Below, piece by piece: positions 10,132-32,400 of a DNA stretch of 64,000 bases (the first letter of the stretch is position 1; each line of letters begins with the position of its first letter). The notes beneath the pieces are model-generated. The model was not told where the DNA came from. It searched no databases and worked only from the letters and a program-made list of their open reading frames with translations. Source of the stretch: Campylorhamphus procurvoides (taxonomy: Eukaryota > Chordata > Aves > Passeriformes > Dendrocolaptidae); assembly GCA_013396655.1 (NCBI GenBank), contig WBMV01003298.1, forward strand, positions 3,034,312-3,098,311, written 5' to 3'. A program made the translations under genes and the position numbers.

Positions 10132-13100
10132 GTTTCCAGGCATCTTTTGAGCCCCAAAGCCATCAGTTGTGTTCTCCATGGAAGGCCTGCACAAGCACTG
10201 CTCAAATACTGTGTGGAGGGACTTTGGTTGCCTTGGAAACTGTGTGCCATATATATATATGTATGTATTTCTCTCTGTCCATGCTTGCACGTGTTGTTTC
10301 CTTTTCTGACCTAGAGCACAGAAATGCCCTTCAGCCTGGAAGGTTTCTCCTTCCAGGTGTGGCTCCTTCAGAGACCTCTCTTTGCTAGTGCAGAGCACTG
10401 ACCCCTGTGGCTCTGCCAGGGTGATGGCTCAGGCACTCCCTTCCTCTTGCTGTCACCTGGTATTTCTCCTCCTTTTGCTCCCTCTCCTCTCTCCAAGCAT
10501 AACTGCTCTTGAGGACAGGACTCATTTTTTGTTCATCTGGCAGAAGATCCTTTTTTTGGAGTGTGGGAGGTGCTTTGGTGGATGCCAGGATGAACTGCCT
10601 TTGCTGTGATGTTTTATCTCTCTGATTCCTCTCCTGCTTCTCATCTTCCTGTGTCTGCCTTTTCCTTGTGTGTAGTCTCTCACTTTCCATCTCCAGAGCT
10701 CTAGCTTGGCTTGGGCTGCAGTCTGGAACCCTGGCTGGCCATCCCAGCTCGCCCTGGCCATCTCTGGGGGCTCTTTACACCTGAGTTCCCTTGTGTTTGA
10801 ACTCCTAAGTATGGGAGTGGTTGTTCCTGGGAGACAAGTCTGAATCTCCTCACCCTACGGTTTATCCCACCAAGTCCCCAGTGCTGTTTATGGAGCAGAG
10901 ATGTGGCAGTAAGGACCTGCAGGAAGTAGGGATGGTGCCTGTGGGGTAGGAAGAGCAGTCTGTGTTGGTGCAGACATGGCAGTCACTTTCCCAGGAGGTG
11001 ACACTCAAACCCAAGCCAGCACACGAAAGGAGAGGTCAGTCCATTCCAGCTTACACCAGCTGTGGCAGCACTGCAGTTTTCCAGCTGTGGCTTTGGGGTT
11101 TTTCCACTGTTGTGCCACTATTGCGAGTCTGTACATTTTGTAAAGCAACAAGTGATTTTGCTGTGAATATGGGACTTGATGTGCTGGAGGTAGAGACCTT
11201 GAACTGATTTTTTTTTTGTGTCCCATAGTCCGTATTGGCTCAGAAATGAGTCAACAGCGCAATAAGTTGAGTTTTCTGACGTGAGTTTCTTAAGTTTTGA
11301 GCCTGCATCCTTTGAGGAAGCCATGGCAGTGTCTCTAGTTATGTCAGGACCTCTAACATTGAGAGCTGAGGCTGCTGCTATCTTGAAACAAGTAACATCT
11401 CGGAGAGGGATGACACATTTTGCTGCCTTTCAGAGAGCATCCTCCTCCAAACCACATCCCTTTGCATCGCCCTTCTCTCCTCACTTGTCAGTCTTCGAAA
11501 TCTCAGCTACTATTTTTGGTTGTCCCACGCTGCTTTTCCTGTTGGGGGTGTATATTTGAGACACTTGTCCCTGTTTGTCAGGCCCTGCTACACCTAAAAA
11601 GAAAGATTTCAAACCTGTGTGTTTCAGGAATGCAGGAGAAACGGCGTGTGGAGGACTCAGAGCTGTTCCCAAAGCTGAAGAAGCAGAAAAGCGCCGTGAG
11701 CTGAACCCATCTCTGCTGAGGCAGAGTGTGATTTGGGAGGGATCAAGGCATGACATGACACCTCTAAGTTTCTCACTTCAGCAGTAAGGGTGATGAAGGT
11801 GCAATAGAGTCAAATTTCTATTCTTATAACCTACTGTATTAATGAGAAATACCAAAGGCAGCACTCCCTGGGTGTGGTTCTTGCCACCTCTTGGTGGGTT
11901 TGTGTGTCTGAGGGCTCGGTGCTGTGAGCTCTCAGGGAGGGTGTGCTCAGCACTAGGTGCCCTCAGCAGTTCTGCTTTCCCTGCTCTGACTCACTGTGGC
12001 CTTTGAACTTGGTTTCCATACCTTGGACCAGACACTGTGCCTGTATAGCACAGCCAGGCTTCTGCCCCCCACCCTCTTGGAGCAGAGATGTTCCTTAGCC
12101 ATTCAGTAGCACACAGGGATAACAGGACACTGGCTGTTTTCATCATGTCCTCAGCAGATCTGAAGTTCTGAAGAAAATCCACAAAGACTGAGTTAGTACT
12201 TTTTCCCCCCCCTCAGGCTACTTTCAAGCCTCCTCTACCAAATGGTCTGTATCATCCTTCCATCCTCCCCCATCTGGGTATCTGCTGCTGTGTTCTGTTC
12301 CTGCGAGCAGGCAGGGCACTGAGTCGTAGTGAAGAGCCTGTTTTATCCAAGGAGATGAATTCCTTTCTATATTCCAATATCCTGTCTGCTGCTGGGCGCT
12401 GGGTTGAGTGTCTGAAAGCAATCGTGCCTGCAAACTGGAGCCAAGTCAGCATGTCTGGTTGCTCAGGCTTTTGTGTGGGGCTGCCTCTGTCTCTTCCTGG
12501 GGGGATGAAGTATTAGCAGGACAATGCCTGGCAGGAAAGCAAGATGGGCAGGCACTCTCCTTGAGAGGTGGATGCTCTCCCCCATTGCCTGTGCCTTCCT
12601 GTTGGGTTGCACAGAGGAAGGAGCTCTGCCCACTGCCTCTTCCAGTGTCTCCACTGGAAAGGGGACTGGCCCAGCCCTTTCAGTAGGGTCAGCAAAGTGG
12701 CAGGTTCTGCTTCTTGTGCTGCTGCTGTAGGATGTGGTGATGCCAAGAAAACTGGAGCAAAGAAAGGATTGCATGGAGTGGCAGCGTTTCCCTGCCCTGA
12801 AGTGACAGTGGCATACTCAGCAGAGCTGTGGGTCTGTCTCTGTGTCCTCCTGGCGTGCACATCTGTAACCCCTGGACCATGGACATTGTGCTCTTCTGCC
12901 ACTGCTGTTGCTTTGCCATCTGTTCATCCATGGAGAAGCAAATGAATGTTTGTCCTCTGCACAGCCCAGAGAGGGGAAGAAGGGCCTAATGTTGATTTTT
13001 GTGTAAAATATGCCCATCTGTTGGAATATGATTTTTAAAACTATGAAAAGAGGAAAGCCTGTTTGCCCAGCTGAAATACTTGTCCCTGCCTCTGCCCAAG

Positions 13101-16100
13101 GGATGGTTTTGACCTCTACCTTTCCCATTCCTCTTGGGCAAAAACCCCAGGCTTGATCAAGGCAGAAAGTTAATAGCGTGGCTTGTTGCAAGCAGTGTGT
13201 CTGTTTAATGAATTCTTCTGGAATACTGTGAAATGTCTGGTGAAAATACATCATTTTTCTGTGTTAATATTTTAATTTTTCTCCATGCACATCTGGAAAG
13301 CATGATCTGCTCTTCAGGAAAACCCTGCTGCTGAGGCTTTTCCCCTGTCACCAAAACTCCTGGAGACCATCACTGCTGCCAGATCCATAAAGTCTGTCGT
13401 GCAGCACGAGCGCAGTGCACGGTTTGGTTTGCGGGTTGGTCCTGGGGGGTCTTTCTGGCAGGGATGGCTTTCCTGCAGCTTGCTGCTGGGACCACCTGGG
13501 GCTCTTCAGGATAGGGGAGAGCTGCTCCCTTGCTGGGGAGCCGGGCGTTCCTACAGCAAGAACAGATGGAAATCAGCTGCGATGGATTTCCTGTTTTTTA
13601 AAATACCCACGTTTCTACTGCAGGGAGCAGCAACCCTGTAGGAAGGAGGTGTGTTGTGCCATGAGCAGGGCAGCAGCCTCTGGAAGAAGATTCTTGGATT
13701 TTTCCAACCTGGTGGAGATTTGTTATCCTGGGTGAAGTGCTGTTAAAGCAGGTTGTGTGCTGGCTGTCAGCACTGAGAACACCTCCAGCCTGAAGCAGAG
13801 GCACCAGCTAACATAGCTGCTTTTAAATTGTAATTTACTCGTAGTGACAAAGGCTGGTGGCCTTTTCGTCTGCTGGGCTGGGGGATGGAAGTGCATACTT
13901 TAGTGAGGGTTTTCCAGGTGATTTTTGTACAGTGTTTTGCAGGACTGTGGTTAACAGTTCCCTTTGGTCTGGCTGGCAGCATTTTTAACCTCTCTACCTT
14001 AATTTCTGCTCCATCAGAATGATTGCTGTTGGTTTTTTCTTTCCTCCCTCAGAATTTGAACTTTTGTTTGCGATTTTGTCCCCCTAGTGTTTAATAACTT
14101 CTCCCACAGCAACGCTCTGCTTTGCTTCTCCCACCTTCTCCCAAAATGCAAAGCTTGGGCGTTTTTCCTGAAGCCATAAATGTTTTGTAGGGAGCAGAAC
14201 TCACCTCCTTTGGCAGTGAGAGGTGGGATGGCTTGCTGTGCCTTTGGCTGTGTAAAGAACACAGAGCTGCACTAGCAAATAGTAAATCAGGGAGGTCTTA
14301 TTTCCCCCTTCCTACCATTCCTCAAACACAGCTTTTCCTTTTAGTGGGATGATTTTTTCCCCCTGTGAGTTGCTGTGTCGTTATGAACCCTCTCTCCAAG
14401 CCCTCCAGGGAGTTCACACCCCAGCTCAGCATGGAAGGAGCAGTGCATTAACCATCAGGACAGCCTGGCACGTTTCAGATATGGTTCACTCGCAGAGCAT
14501 TAAACATTTTCTCAGCCTTGCTTCAGTGTCAGTAGCAGGAGATCTTTCGTTCCTCTTCACTCGCACTGTCTGCACTCCCTCTCTGATGGCAAGTGTCTGG
14601 GGAAACCTGTTTGGGTGAAACACTTGACATCTAGCACGACTTTCCTGTCCTAGCAGTTCATGTCAGAGAGCCTTTAAACTTCCTCTAGTAATGCGATTTT
14701 TTTGTTTCTTTATTTTCTATTCTTTGTGGCATGTCACAGTTGCTGCCCCTCGTCTGCAGAAGAAGAGAAAGTCTGGAAGTGAACTTAAAATGTGATATTT
14801 TTCAGCTTGCTCATCCCTTTGTTTGCTGGAGGAGCAGCAGCAAACTGATTACACTGGTCTTTCAGTGCAGGGAGCTGGCAGTGAACAGAGGTGCTGTGGG
14901 TCTTTCAACAGCTGGGAGGAAGGAGACATAAAGACAGATTAATTTCTGTTGGAGGTGTGCTGGAATTGTAGCTCCCCCAAAGCAATTTGGTCTTTACAGT
15001 TATCAGTCTGAATGTGGCTAGGACAAAAAATCTATCTGGAGCAGTCTGTGCTGGCTGGGAGCGGAGCAGGTAGCAGAGGGGCTGCAGGATCCTGGCTCTG
15101 CTCCTGTTAGTGCCTCAGTGATGCTGGGGTGTCCTGGTCTTGGGGCAGGAATGATGCCCCCAAGCCTGGGACTGAACTGCTTTGGAAGAGCTGCTCCAAG
15201 ACAGGGAAAGGGGAAAAAGGTGTTTTCTACCAGTTCTGCTGGGCAGAGCTGGTCTGATGTCACCAGAGGGTGTCAGGGATGCAGGGGCATCTCCCCTTTA
15301 GCACCTGCACCACCCACAGGGTTTTGGCCATGTTACCCTGGAGAGACATCTCTTTCTTTAAGAAGTGATGGATCTTAGAAATGAGAGGCTGTTGTTCACT
15401 GCTAAATCTGTTCCTCCTGTTCATACCGGTCTCTGACTAGACACGGAGAGAGTGTCTTTCCAATGAAACACATCTGTGAACTGCACAGAGGGAGTTAATC
15501 TGCAAGAGCCCTCCCTGGTGCCTCTCTCCGCTCCCTGCCTGCTCAGCTGAGGGCAGCTTTCAGCTCTTCTGTGTGGAAACTGGGGCATCTCTGAAACAGC
15601 TTCTTTCATCTGCTTTTGAAAGGCCTTACATCCTCCTGCTTAAGATTTTGAAGGGTTATTTTGGTGGTAAAAACAAGAGCATCATAAGTTGGGATGAGTG
15701 GTCTCCCAGGAGGTAATCCATCCTTTTTTCAGGGCTGTAACAAGGAGAGCTGGCTATGGTCTGTATGGAATGGGCTGCACTCTATAAAGGACAGATATGT
15801 TTTATTTTGATGCTCTGTGCATATTCCTGGAAGGTGCTTGAAAATAAAGTTGATATCAGCTTGTGTCAGCTCACTCCAGCAGGGCCAGGAGGTACCTCCC
15901 TGGGGCCAATAATTTCCACCTCAAAAATTTCCACTGTGAAATTCTGCCAAAACTGGCAGCACTTCAACCAAAATTTTTGAGAATAAACACATAAATTCAG
16001 TAGCCAGGAACTCTTAATTCCTGATTTCCCTTTTTTTTTTTTCGTTAATCTTTATCACCCACTGAAACAAAGCTTGGCTTTGTTGTGAACAGTGGGTGGG

Positions 16101-16360
16101 AAGCAGAGTATGCATGTGTGTATATGTTCTCACAAAGATATAGGTTTTTACATATATATAAAAACACATATACCTGGGGTGGGAGGGGGGGGCAAAACGC
16201 ACAGGTGTTTTGCTGTTGCCAGCTGTGAAGGTGCTTTGAGGGATGGTGCCTTTCCTCGTGGCACACCAGGAGCCCGTGGGTGGGCTGTGCATGGAGCACA
16301 GCTGGTTCTCTGCCCCTGCCCAGCCCGTGGGTGAGCCTGGCTGTGGTTTCTCTCTGGCAG
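10132..16360. other. Non-coding stretch before ITM2C exon 2
   Basis: No exon was recognised. The stretch contains pyrimidine-rich sequence at about 10437-10500, a T12 run at 16031-16042 and a TA/CA-rich patch at about 16105-16172. The last 20 bases (ctgtggtttctctctggcag) form the acceptor of ITM2C exon 2. It is most probably the 3' part of ITM2C intron 1. Confidence 0.5.
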
Positions 16361-24168
<7,808 letters not shown>

Positions 24169-26445
24169 AGCCACTCTCCGATGTAACCTTCCTTGGCTTT
24201 GCTTGCACACACATGCACACACATGCTCTCAGCCCTCTCTTTAGACATGATAATCTGGCTACTTTTTATACTCCCCCCCAGCTTGTGCAGCTCAAACCTC
24301 TTGGGTTCATTGTGGCCTCTTCTCTCCCTGCTTCCTACCTGAGACATTTGCTGGGCTTAAATTTACACAGTAGTCAAAGATAGCCTGGGAGCGGATGCAG
24401 CTTCTTCCACACACCACAGGATGGGAATCTCTTTTAGAGTAGAGGGTGGAAGGGATAGCTGAGAAATAGGTTCTCTTTTCCTGGCTGAGCAATTTCAGGC
24501 TGGAATAGTGCTCTGAGGCTGCCTTGGCACTAGGACAGAGGAGGAGGAATATGGACAGGAGGAGGATTGCCATTTTGATACTGATGTAATGACCTAAAAT
24601 CCACACCCAGATGCACTTAAGAAAAGAACCGTTGTGAGGCTACAGAGACAATTTGGAAAGCTCAGCAGAGGGAAGGTTTCTGCCCAAACCATGCTGTGGT
24701 GGTCCCAGCTTGCTGTATGCTATCCCCTTGAAGACCAGATTTTCAAGCACTGAAAGCAGCTGCTATGTGTTGTTTTTATGACTGGCTCCTGCACTCACCT
24801 GTCACCACATCTCCTGAACACTGAGCTCACAATGCAGAGTGTCCTGAGAGCAGGCAGGAGGACAGGGCAAGGGGCAGTGAGGAGGGCTGAGAATGACACA
24901 AATGACACACAGCATGTCCCTGCTCTCCAGCCACAAAGCAGAGGGTGAAGTGCAAGGCTCTGTAGCCCTTTCTCTAACACACAGTTGCAGCTGCTGTGGG
25001 TCCTGGGCAGACCTGCTGTCACTTTGCCCAAGTAAACAGAGGTGTATCTTTGATGCAATGTGCCAAAGCCCCATTGATGTGCCATGTGTAGGCTGTGCTG
25101 CAGGTGGAGCCCCGTGTCTGTCCTGGCCAGCTCTGCTTGCTTGGGAGGGTGAATTGTGTTCACAGGGGTCTCTTCCTGAGTTGTTGAGGTCCCAGCTGTG
25201 TGTGGATGGGGTGCCATGTCCACATACAAAGTGTCAGCAGCAGAACTGAGAGTTACTGGCAAGTGGAGAAGCAGATTTTTTGATTTTTTTTAACAGAGTG
25301 TCTGTTATTGTATAACTCTTCTGATGAAAGCTGTTTTGATAGAAATTGCTGTAATCCAGCTGTGCATCACGTTATCTGCAGGCACCATTGTAGTACAGAT
25401 ATTGATACAAGGCAAGATTCAGCTGATCAATATACTGCAGAGAAATTGTGTGAACAAAACTGCATTTCTATTGATCATCAGACAGAAGAATTGCAGAGTA
25501 ATTAAATATTCTTCCCTCTGTTCCATAAATATAGTTAAAACTAATTAGGTTCTTGAAATGCGGGCAGTTTTTTGGCTTCAAAGAATGGGGTGAGTTTCAA
25601 CTTGGCACATTCTTGTTAATTGGTTTCCAGCAAATCTGGACTTGTTCACCATCTGTTGAAATGAGCTTGTTGTTTTAGAAGAGGAAGAATAAAGTAAATG
25701 CAAGTACAATCATTAACTCAGCAGAACCAAAAAAAGTGAATATATTTTAAACTTTCAAATAATAATACTATGAGTTAATTATGTGAAAACAAAACAGGAT
25801 CTCAGAATGGTCATGTAATGTAATAGGGAATTAGCATGTCCTTAGAGGCTGAGAATTTATTTTTATATGTAAAATATAGTCAACTATAAACATTAAGTTC
25901 TAACTGGAAGAGGGTGACACTTTGGTTTCATTCTGCTTTAATCCTGATGTAAAATGAAGAATTATGTGCACTTCATGTAGAATGGTAAGGAAGGTTTCCC
26001 AGTGCCAGAGGGGTGTTTACTTCTCTAGCATTGTGTTTTTCCAGCGATAACTTGCTGTTAGCCCCAACCTTTAACTGCCAAGAAGTGGGTCAGAGAATTG
26101 GTTCACAATGGAAGTGCTGCAAACTGGTAAATTTAAGCCCTGTGTTTCTCTTCATTTCTAGAAACCTAAGCCTGCACTCAGGTGAGCATACAGACCTTTC
26201 TCCCCTTCCTTCTGATTCTGCATGACTTAACTGATCATTGAATATGCTAACTCTGTGCAACCCCGCAGCTGTAAGGACAAACCTCAGTTCTTTAAGGTGA
26301 GCTAATGTGGTCACTGTTTCATGGGATGAGAATGCAGTTGTGTAGGAAGAGAACATAAGATGCTTTGTATATTTTGTCTTGTAGGACTCTTACTTCTTAG
26401 GAAAAACCCATGGGATAATAAAATCTTTTACCTCTGATATGTGAA
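24169..26445 (+). other. Probable ITM2C 3' UTR
   Basis: No coding potential follows the stop. Possible poly(A) signals are attaaa at 25501-25506, aataaa at 25688-25693 and aataaa at 26417-26422. The last is followed about 25 bases later by a GT-rich run (gcgtgtgtttgtttgg), the usual downstream element, so the UTR is drawn to about 26445 (about 2.3 kb). Shorter forms ending at the earlier signals are possible. The AT-rich part at 25290-25560 stands out. Confidence 0.5.
26417..26422 (+). terminator. Candidate ITM2C poly(A) signal
   Basis: This is a canonical AATAAA hexamer with a GT-rich element starting about 25 bases downstream, which makes it the best-supported cleavage signal after the ITM2C stop. 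Another aataaa at 27556 lies further away and lacks as good a downstream element. Confidence 0.5.
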
Positions 26446-29400
26446 GCGTGTGTTTGTTTGGAAGGAGAAGCACAAGGTGGTTGGTCATGGGAGGCCCTGG
26501 AGGGTCCAGCCCAGTGCCATGTTGGAGCTGGGCAGTGGGAGGGTGATGCAGGGGAATGCCCTTCTCCACAACAGTGGGAGAGCTGCGTAGGGACACGGCT
26601 GAGCAGCCGGCTGGGGAGCCTGCCCATGCCTGCAGGCTCTGGAGGACTGCTGCCCTGTCCTTACACGTCCCTGTCAGACCCAAGGGCTGCCTCTGTGGGG
26701 GAGTTGTGGCTCAGCTGAGGTCTGGGAAGCAGCAAGACACCTCTGCTGCTTGAGTGGCTAGTGGGCATCTGCCCCTTGTGCTCAGCCTTGCTTCTCAGCT
26801 GCTGGACTTCTACACAGACACGTGTCTGTCTGTGTGTGACCTAAGCCTGCTGTTGCCTTCTGGCTGGCTCTGCAGGGCCAGCCTTTGGGGGTTTCTCTTC
26901 TCACTGCACACAGCCACAGGGGTCCCTTAGTGCTCTCTCAAGTTTTCTCTCTCCATATTTCATCCTTCTGGTAGGGAAGTGTCAGAATATTTTTTCCTGA
27001 ACTCAACTGTTCCCCTTTCCACAATTAGTCTCTGGTCAATCAGGGAGGAAGTTCCTGTTTTGCTTGTTAAGGTAATTTTTGCTGCATTTTGCACTTAGCT
27101 CTTCAGTATCTGGATGCTCTTTCCATCACTGGGGTTCTGCTGAAGGGAGCTGCATCTTACAATGATTGTGTTTGCCAAAGCCTCTTCTCCTGACACCCCT
27201 CTCCTTGAGGAAGCAACTCTGCCCCACCCTGAGGGGAACCTGACCCCTTCAGCCATGCCTTTTGAAGGCTGAAATGCTGCCACTAAGAACGTGACTGATG
27301 CACTTCAGTAAATCTAGTTAACAGCAAGTCAGTCACCTTGAGGCTTGTCCACTACAAAGAAAACCAGCTTGTATTGTGAAACTTTGCATTTTCAACATTT
27401 CCCTCTTGGTTCAGTTTTTCATTTCCTGAGGTTGTATTCATTGCCCCTTGCTCTTAGCAGACTTAAAATAAGTCAGTTCTGCTTTCTAATCTTGGTCACA
27501 CTCTGGCAGAAGGCTGCTTTATTTGATTGAACAGTGGCACATACAAAAGCCTGGCAATAAAAGCTGCTTTAGGAGGACTGTGTGACAGAGATGTGGTTGA
27601 AATCCTAAAATATGGGTCCCTGTGATAGTGGCTGGCACCTGATATAATTTACTTTCTAATACTTGCAGCATGGCTCAGAGGCTGTTGTTCAGCTCTGCGA
27701 GGCAGGGCTCAGTAGGTCAAAGTTTTGGTTCAACTCTGTGAGCATCCACTTCCAAGCTCTGGGGTTTTTATAAAAAACTGCTGGAGACCAACTACCTTAG
27801 CAGTTGAGGGGAGAAACCTCAATGTCTCCTCTACAACATAGATGAACTCTTTATTTGTTACAAGCCTTCTACAGCTACCTTTACAGTCCAGTCCCATCCC
27901 ATGAAGTGCAGCCCATTATGATCTCTGCAGCCTTGGGATGAGGAATGTTCTGGCCACAAAGGACCATGCAGGTGCTCCAGAAGGGCAGCTGAAGGGCCTG
28001 GTTTCCACCAGCAAGCTGGGGAGCCCATTTGTGGTGGGGGAATGGCTGCATCTAGTTGATGTGTCACACATGCCTTTGGACATGCAGCACCTTTGAGTTG
28101 TCCTGGCTGGGAACTGACTATAGCCCAACATGAACAGTTCTCTGGTGTTTTATGTTGATGCCAAGCTAATGAAAGCCTGTTCTCCCTCTTAGACATACTC
28201 ATGTGTGTGCCTTAGGATGTACAAGTTGTTCCCAAGCATTTTGCTGCCATCGTTCAGGATTTCACCCATTCCATTGTAAAAGTGTTGGGGATGGTGCCAT
28301 AGCTTCCCAGAGGGAAAAAGGCATGGTTGAGCCACTCTGTAATCACCAAAAATAGCTTCCCAGGTTACTGTCCCAGGGCTCAGGTAAATGGCCCGTTTCT
28401 TGCTCTTTTGGCAAGTACAGTTCTTGATGGGGTGTTCGTGTCTCAGTGGAATCGTTGTGGTGCTGCAGCTCCATCACAGGGAATGTTTTCTGGATTAAAT
28501 GAACAGAAAGCAGTATGAGGGGACAGAGTCTCTTAACAAATGGGTTGAGCTTTACTGAATGTTTTTAGCTAATAAAATCATAGCATAAAAGTAACATGGG
28601 AATAAACAAAACACTGTTCATTTTGTGTTGAAAGAAACATTTATGTTGACCAAAATGTCTACAAAACAGTGACCAGCCTTACTTGCCAACAGGGCCCAAT
28701 GAGACTGAAAATGGGACTTGAGCTTGAAACATTGTTTGGACCATTCAACTTGTCTTACTTAATTTAGGAGCTTTTGTTTCCTAGAGGACATCTTTAGAGG
28801 AAGCTTTTGATTGCTCAGTTTAGGAGCTCCTGCATACCTGAGCCTCCTAAGTTAGACAATGTGGACACCCTTGTTTGCCAGATAAAAATATTTGACACTT
28901 TTTAAAACAAGACTGACTTTAGGACAGGGTGGCACTGGCTGTTGCTTTTGCCATCTGCTGTGTGCATGACCCCTTGTATGTTGGGCATTTGTGCTTCTCT
29001 GCCTGAGAAGCAGACCTGCTTCCTCTGGAACACAGCTGGCTCCAGCCTGCTGTGTCTGCAGATGAGAGGTAAGAGCTGAGCAGAAAGGGATGTCCCTGTG
29101 TGCTGCCTTGGGGCTGCTGCTCGCAGTCTCTGCTGCATTAAAGGAAAACCTCTTGATTTAGGTTGGAGCCACCTCCACAGCAGCTTCAGCTGATCACGAA
29201 GTGACCTTCCGTACCCCCCNGGCTCTCACAGCTCACAGGTGGGTCTCGTGGGGCAGAGTTTTCCCTCTGCAATAGATCAGGAGCAGACCAGGGAGGTGCA
29301 GCACATTGCAAAGCCTCAGCCCCTGTCCCTGGGCTGTCACTAATGGCCTGCTGGAGGCAGCAGGAGGATGTGGCAGAGGTGACACAACATGCAAGGCAGC

Positions 29401-32400
29401 CTTGGCACTGACTATACAGGTGTGGGCACCTCTTGTGTAGGCAGGTCACATCAGAGGCTGGGCTGGAGCGAGTGCATCAGGCATGAGGGCTGTCTGACAG
29501 CTACCAGCACTTTAATTCCTTCTCTCTTATTAAAATCTCAGAAGAAATGGGTGGGTTGAAGAATCAAGGATAAGCTGTTTCCTTAAGTTTGCTGAGAAAA
29601 TTTGCACTGGGAATATTATTATTCATGGCGAATGTGGAAGGTGTTTGTGCCAGCTCTAATTAACTGTTCTTGCTAGCACAAAGATGCTCTCCAGTGAAAG
29701 CCAGTATGTTACTCTATTCATTTGGATTAATTAATGTGAAAAGGCCAAGTATGTAATTTCATACTTGAACTTTTAGCTCCGTATTTGAATTGAATTGAAA
29801 TCAGGTTCTGCAATGATTGAATATTCTCCTGGTCTGACTGTGGAAAGAAGTTTAAAAGAAGAAGACAATGTTGAAGAAAACCTCCAAAATCAAAATTTGT
29901 TGTCCTTTCACGAGATTTCAGTAGGATGTCACTCTGATCCCCCACTTATTATTCACGGAGTAACTTGTTCTCAGTCAAGTCACAGGAAAGGCTTTGGATC
30001 AGGCCCAAACTCATTTCTCCCCCTTTTCAGATGGTGATTAGGTGGTTGCTGCTGCTAGAACAGCAGTCAATCCTCATGAGTCATTCTCCCTCCTCCAAAA
30101 ATTGTTGCATGTAAAACTCAAAGGAGCAGCTATAAGCTGGCTTGCTCTGGCATTGTGGATACACAGAGCTGCCATCTGAGAACACCCCTGTCTCTGCAGT
30201 GTTATCAGAGCAGCACCTTCTGCAGAGGTTTTGGGGGTTGCAGCCTGTCGCTGTCCCTTAGGTACCTTCTCCTGTGGTGTCTGGGTTTGATGGAACTGAG
30301 GAGGCCTGGGAGGTGCCCGTGGGTGAGTGTGCAGTCATTTAGCAATGCACATCATGAAGAAATTTGGCAAGATGGATTTGGGAAATAAAAGATTTATGGC
30401 TCTGTGTAATTGAACGAGCAGCACCATGTTAATGGCCTCTGTGGGGGTGTATTGGAAAATACAGACCAGTGAAGTTACCCTTTGGAAAGAGGGTTGGACC
30501 TGACACAGCTCTGGGCTGGATGCTGGCTCCAAACTGCAGAAACACTCCCCATCCTTGTCCTTCCCCAGTGCCACTGATGGCTCCCTGCATCCTAAGGAGC
30601 TTTGAGTATCTCTTCCTGATGGCCCTTTGGATGTGGCAGGGTATGCAGGCAGCTTGCCATGGGGCACATACCACAAGGGGTTGCAGCACGATGCCTCTGA
30701 GGCTGCCCGCTGGGATATGGGGTGGTAACACAACCTCCTCCTTAAAAACTAACAGCACGCCCAGCTATTGAGCAATGCTGGAAAAATCCCATGGCACCAC
30801 AGGCTGCACCTGTTTGTGCACAGGTCCCTGTGATGGGAATGTGGCAGACACGGAGCAGGCAATGGATGTGGCTGGGAACAGCAGACGGGTGATTTCCCAC
30901 TCCACCGCTGGCAGTGAAGGTTTAAAGGTGTTGTGTTTCCCTTTGTGGGCAGGGGGGTTGTGAAACTGTTCCCCAAGTCAGAGTCTGGGTCAGGGCAAAT
31001 GGTGAATGGCAGCTGTTTTGGGGCAGACTGTGGCATTTGCCTCTGTCATTCTGGATGGTGACTGTTGGGAATGAGCACTGAGCCCCATCCAAAACCTGGT
31101 GCCTTGGCTGGCTCTGTGCTGCCTCCCTGCTCTGCCAGCCACGGACACAGCCCTTAAGTAGGTCTTTCTTAAGCACTTAGTTGTATTTTGGGGACAGCTG
31201 CCTGTTTGGAGGGTCACAGCTGTCAGTCTTGCCTCTGCTTGAGCCCAGGGCCTGGGAAGGAAATGAGGGCCAATTAAGTGTATTCTGTCTCCTGCCCTAT
31301 TTTGGTCACAGCTCTCCATTCAGTTGAAGACATCCAGGTCCCTGGCACTGCCAGGAGGGGCTCCTCTCTTGGCAGCAGCAGGCTGGGGAAAAAGAATTGT
31401 CTGATCAAAGTGCTTTGAGAAGCATTTTGCTGTATTTGGAAAGGAGGCATTTAAAGCTGACAGTCATCCACCCCTCCAAGAAAAATGAATGCCGCAGAAG
31501 TACAGACAGTTGCAATGTAGCTTGAGCCCCTCTGAAGCATGAAGCAGGTTTGCAATAAGCCTTTTGGACCGTCTCTTTCTGAGCTTTATAACAGCTTTAA
31601 AAAAAAGTTTCAGATAAGATGCCATAGATAGAAATGCTTGCTCTTTCTCCCTGACCCAGTATTTTAGTGTTAGCCCATGAAATGCATGAGCAAACAAGGA
31701 AACTCAAACTGAGTTGCCTTTATAACAGCAGGTACCAAATACCAAATGGCTGGTTGAAATGTTAAGTGAGGAGAGGAAGGCATGGCAATTCTCTAATGAG
31801 GTTTGCAAAGGAAACGCACTGTGCTTCCATTCAGCACTTTTGATGAAGTTGCTTAATTGTGCTAAAAGGTAAATATTTGGTATCAATCTCCTTGACAATG
31901 TTAGTTCATCTGGCATAACTCTTCCTGAAGCACCGTTTCTGCAAAAGCAGCATGTTGTGCTCACCCATATCAGGACTTAGTGGGTCTTCACATCTTCATT
32001 CCCTTCTTCTTTCCCCCAAATTTTCATTAACAGCAAGAGCTCCACTGTTTTTATGCTCTGACTGCAGGAAGGGTAGTGCCATGTGGTGCTGTTTGCTGGA
32101 GCTGCAGAGTCGATTAATGCCTTCTGATATTTGCACCTCTCAGTGTGTTCAGTTCATTTGCTGGGACACCTCTGGGCAACACCATCTCAGCAGCTGGAGT
32201 GGAGCAGCCTGGCCATTGCTTATGTGAACCAGCTTGGCCAAACCCAGTGATTTTCCAAGCAAGGAGAAGGTTCTCAGTGTCTGTTGCCTGTTTCAGAGGG
32301 CACGGTGACTGCCACCCCCCATGGCTCCAGTCCCAGGCTTAAACTAATATTTTAATGTCCAAAGCCACATTGTCCCCTCACAGAGATGAGGTCCCGGGGG

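Noticed and set aside
10084..10398. Frame with a Lys-rich run, and acceptor-like sequence after poly-T
   Set aside because: The Lys run is the poly-T tract read on the other strand, and no exon follows the acceptor-like tttccag.
12463..12945. Several overlapping frames on both strands (about 80-130 codons)
   Set aside because: Many mutually overlapping frames in GC-rich DNA without splice signals or known domains are expected by chance.
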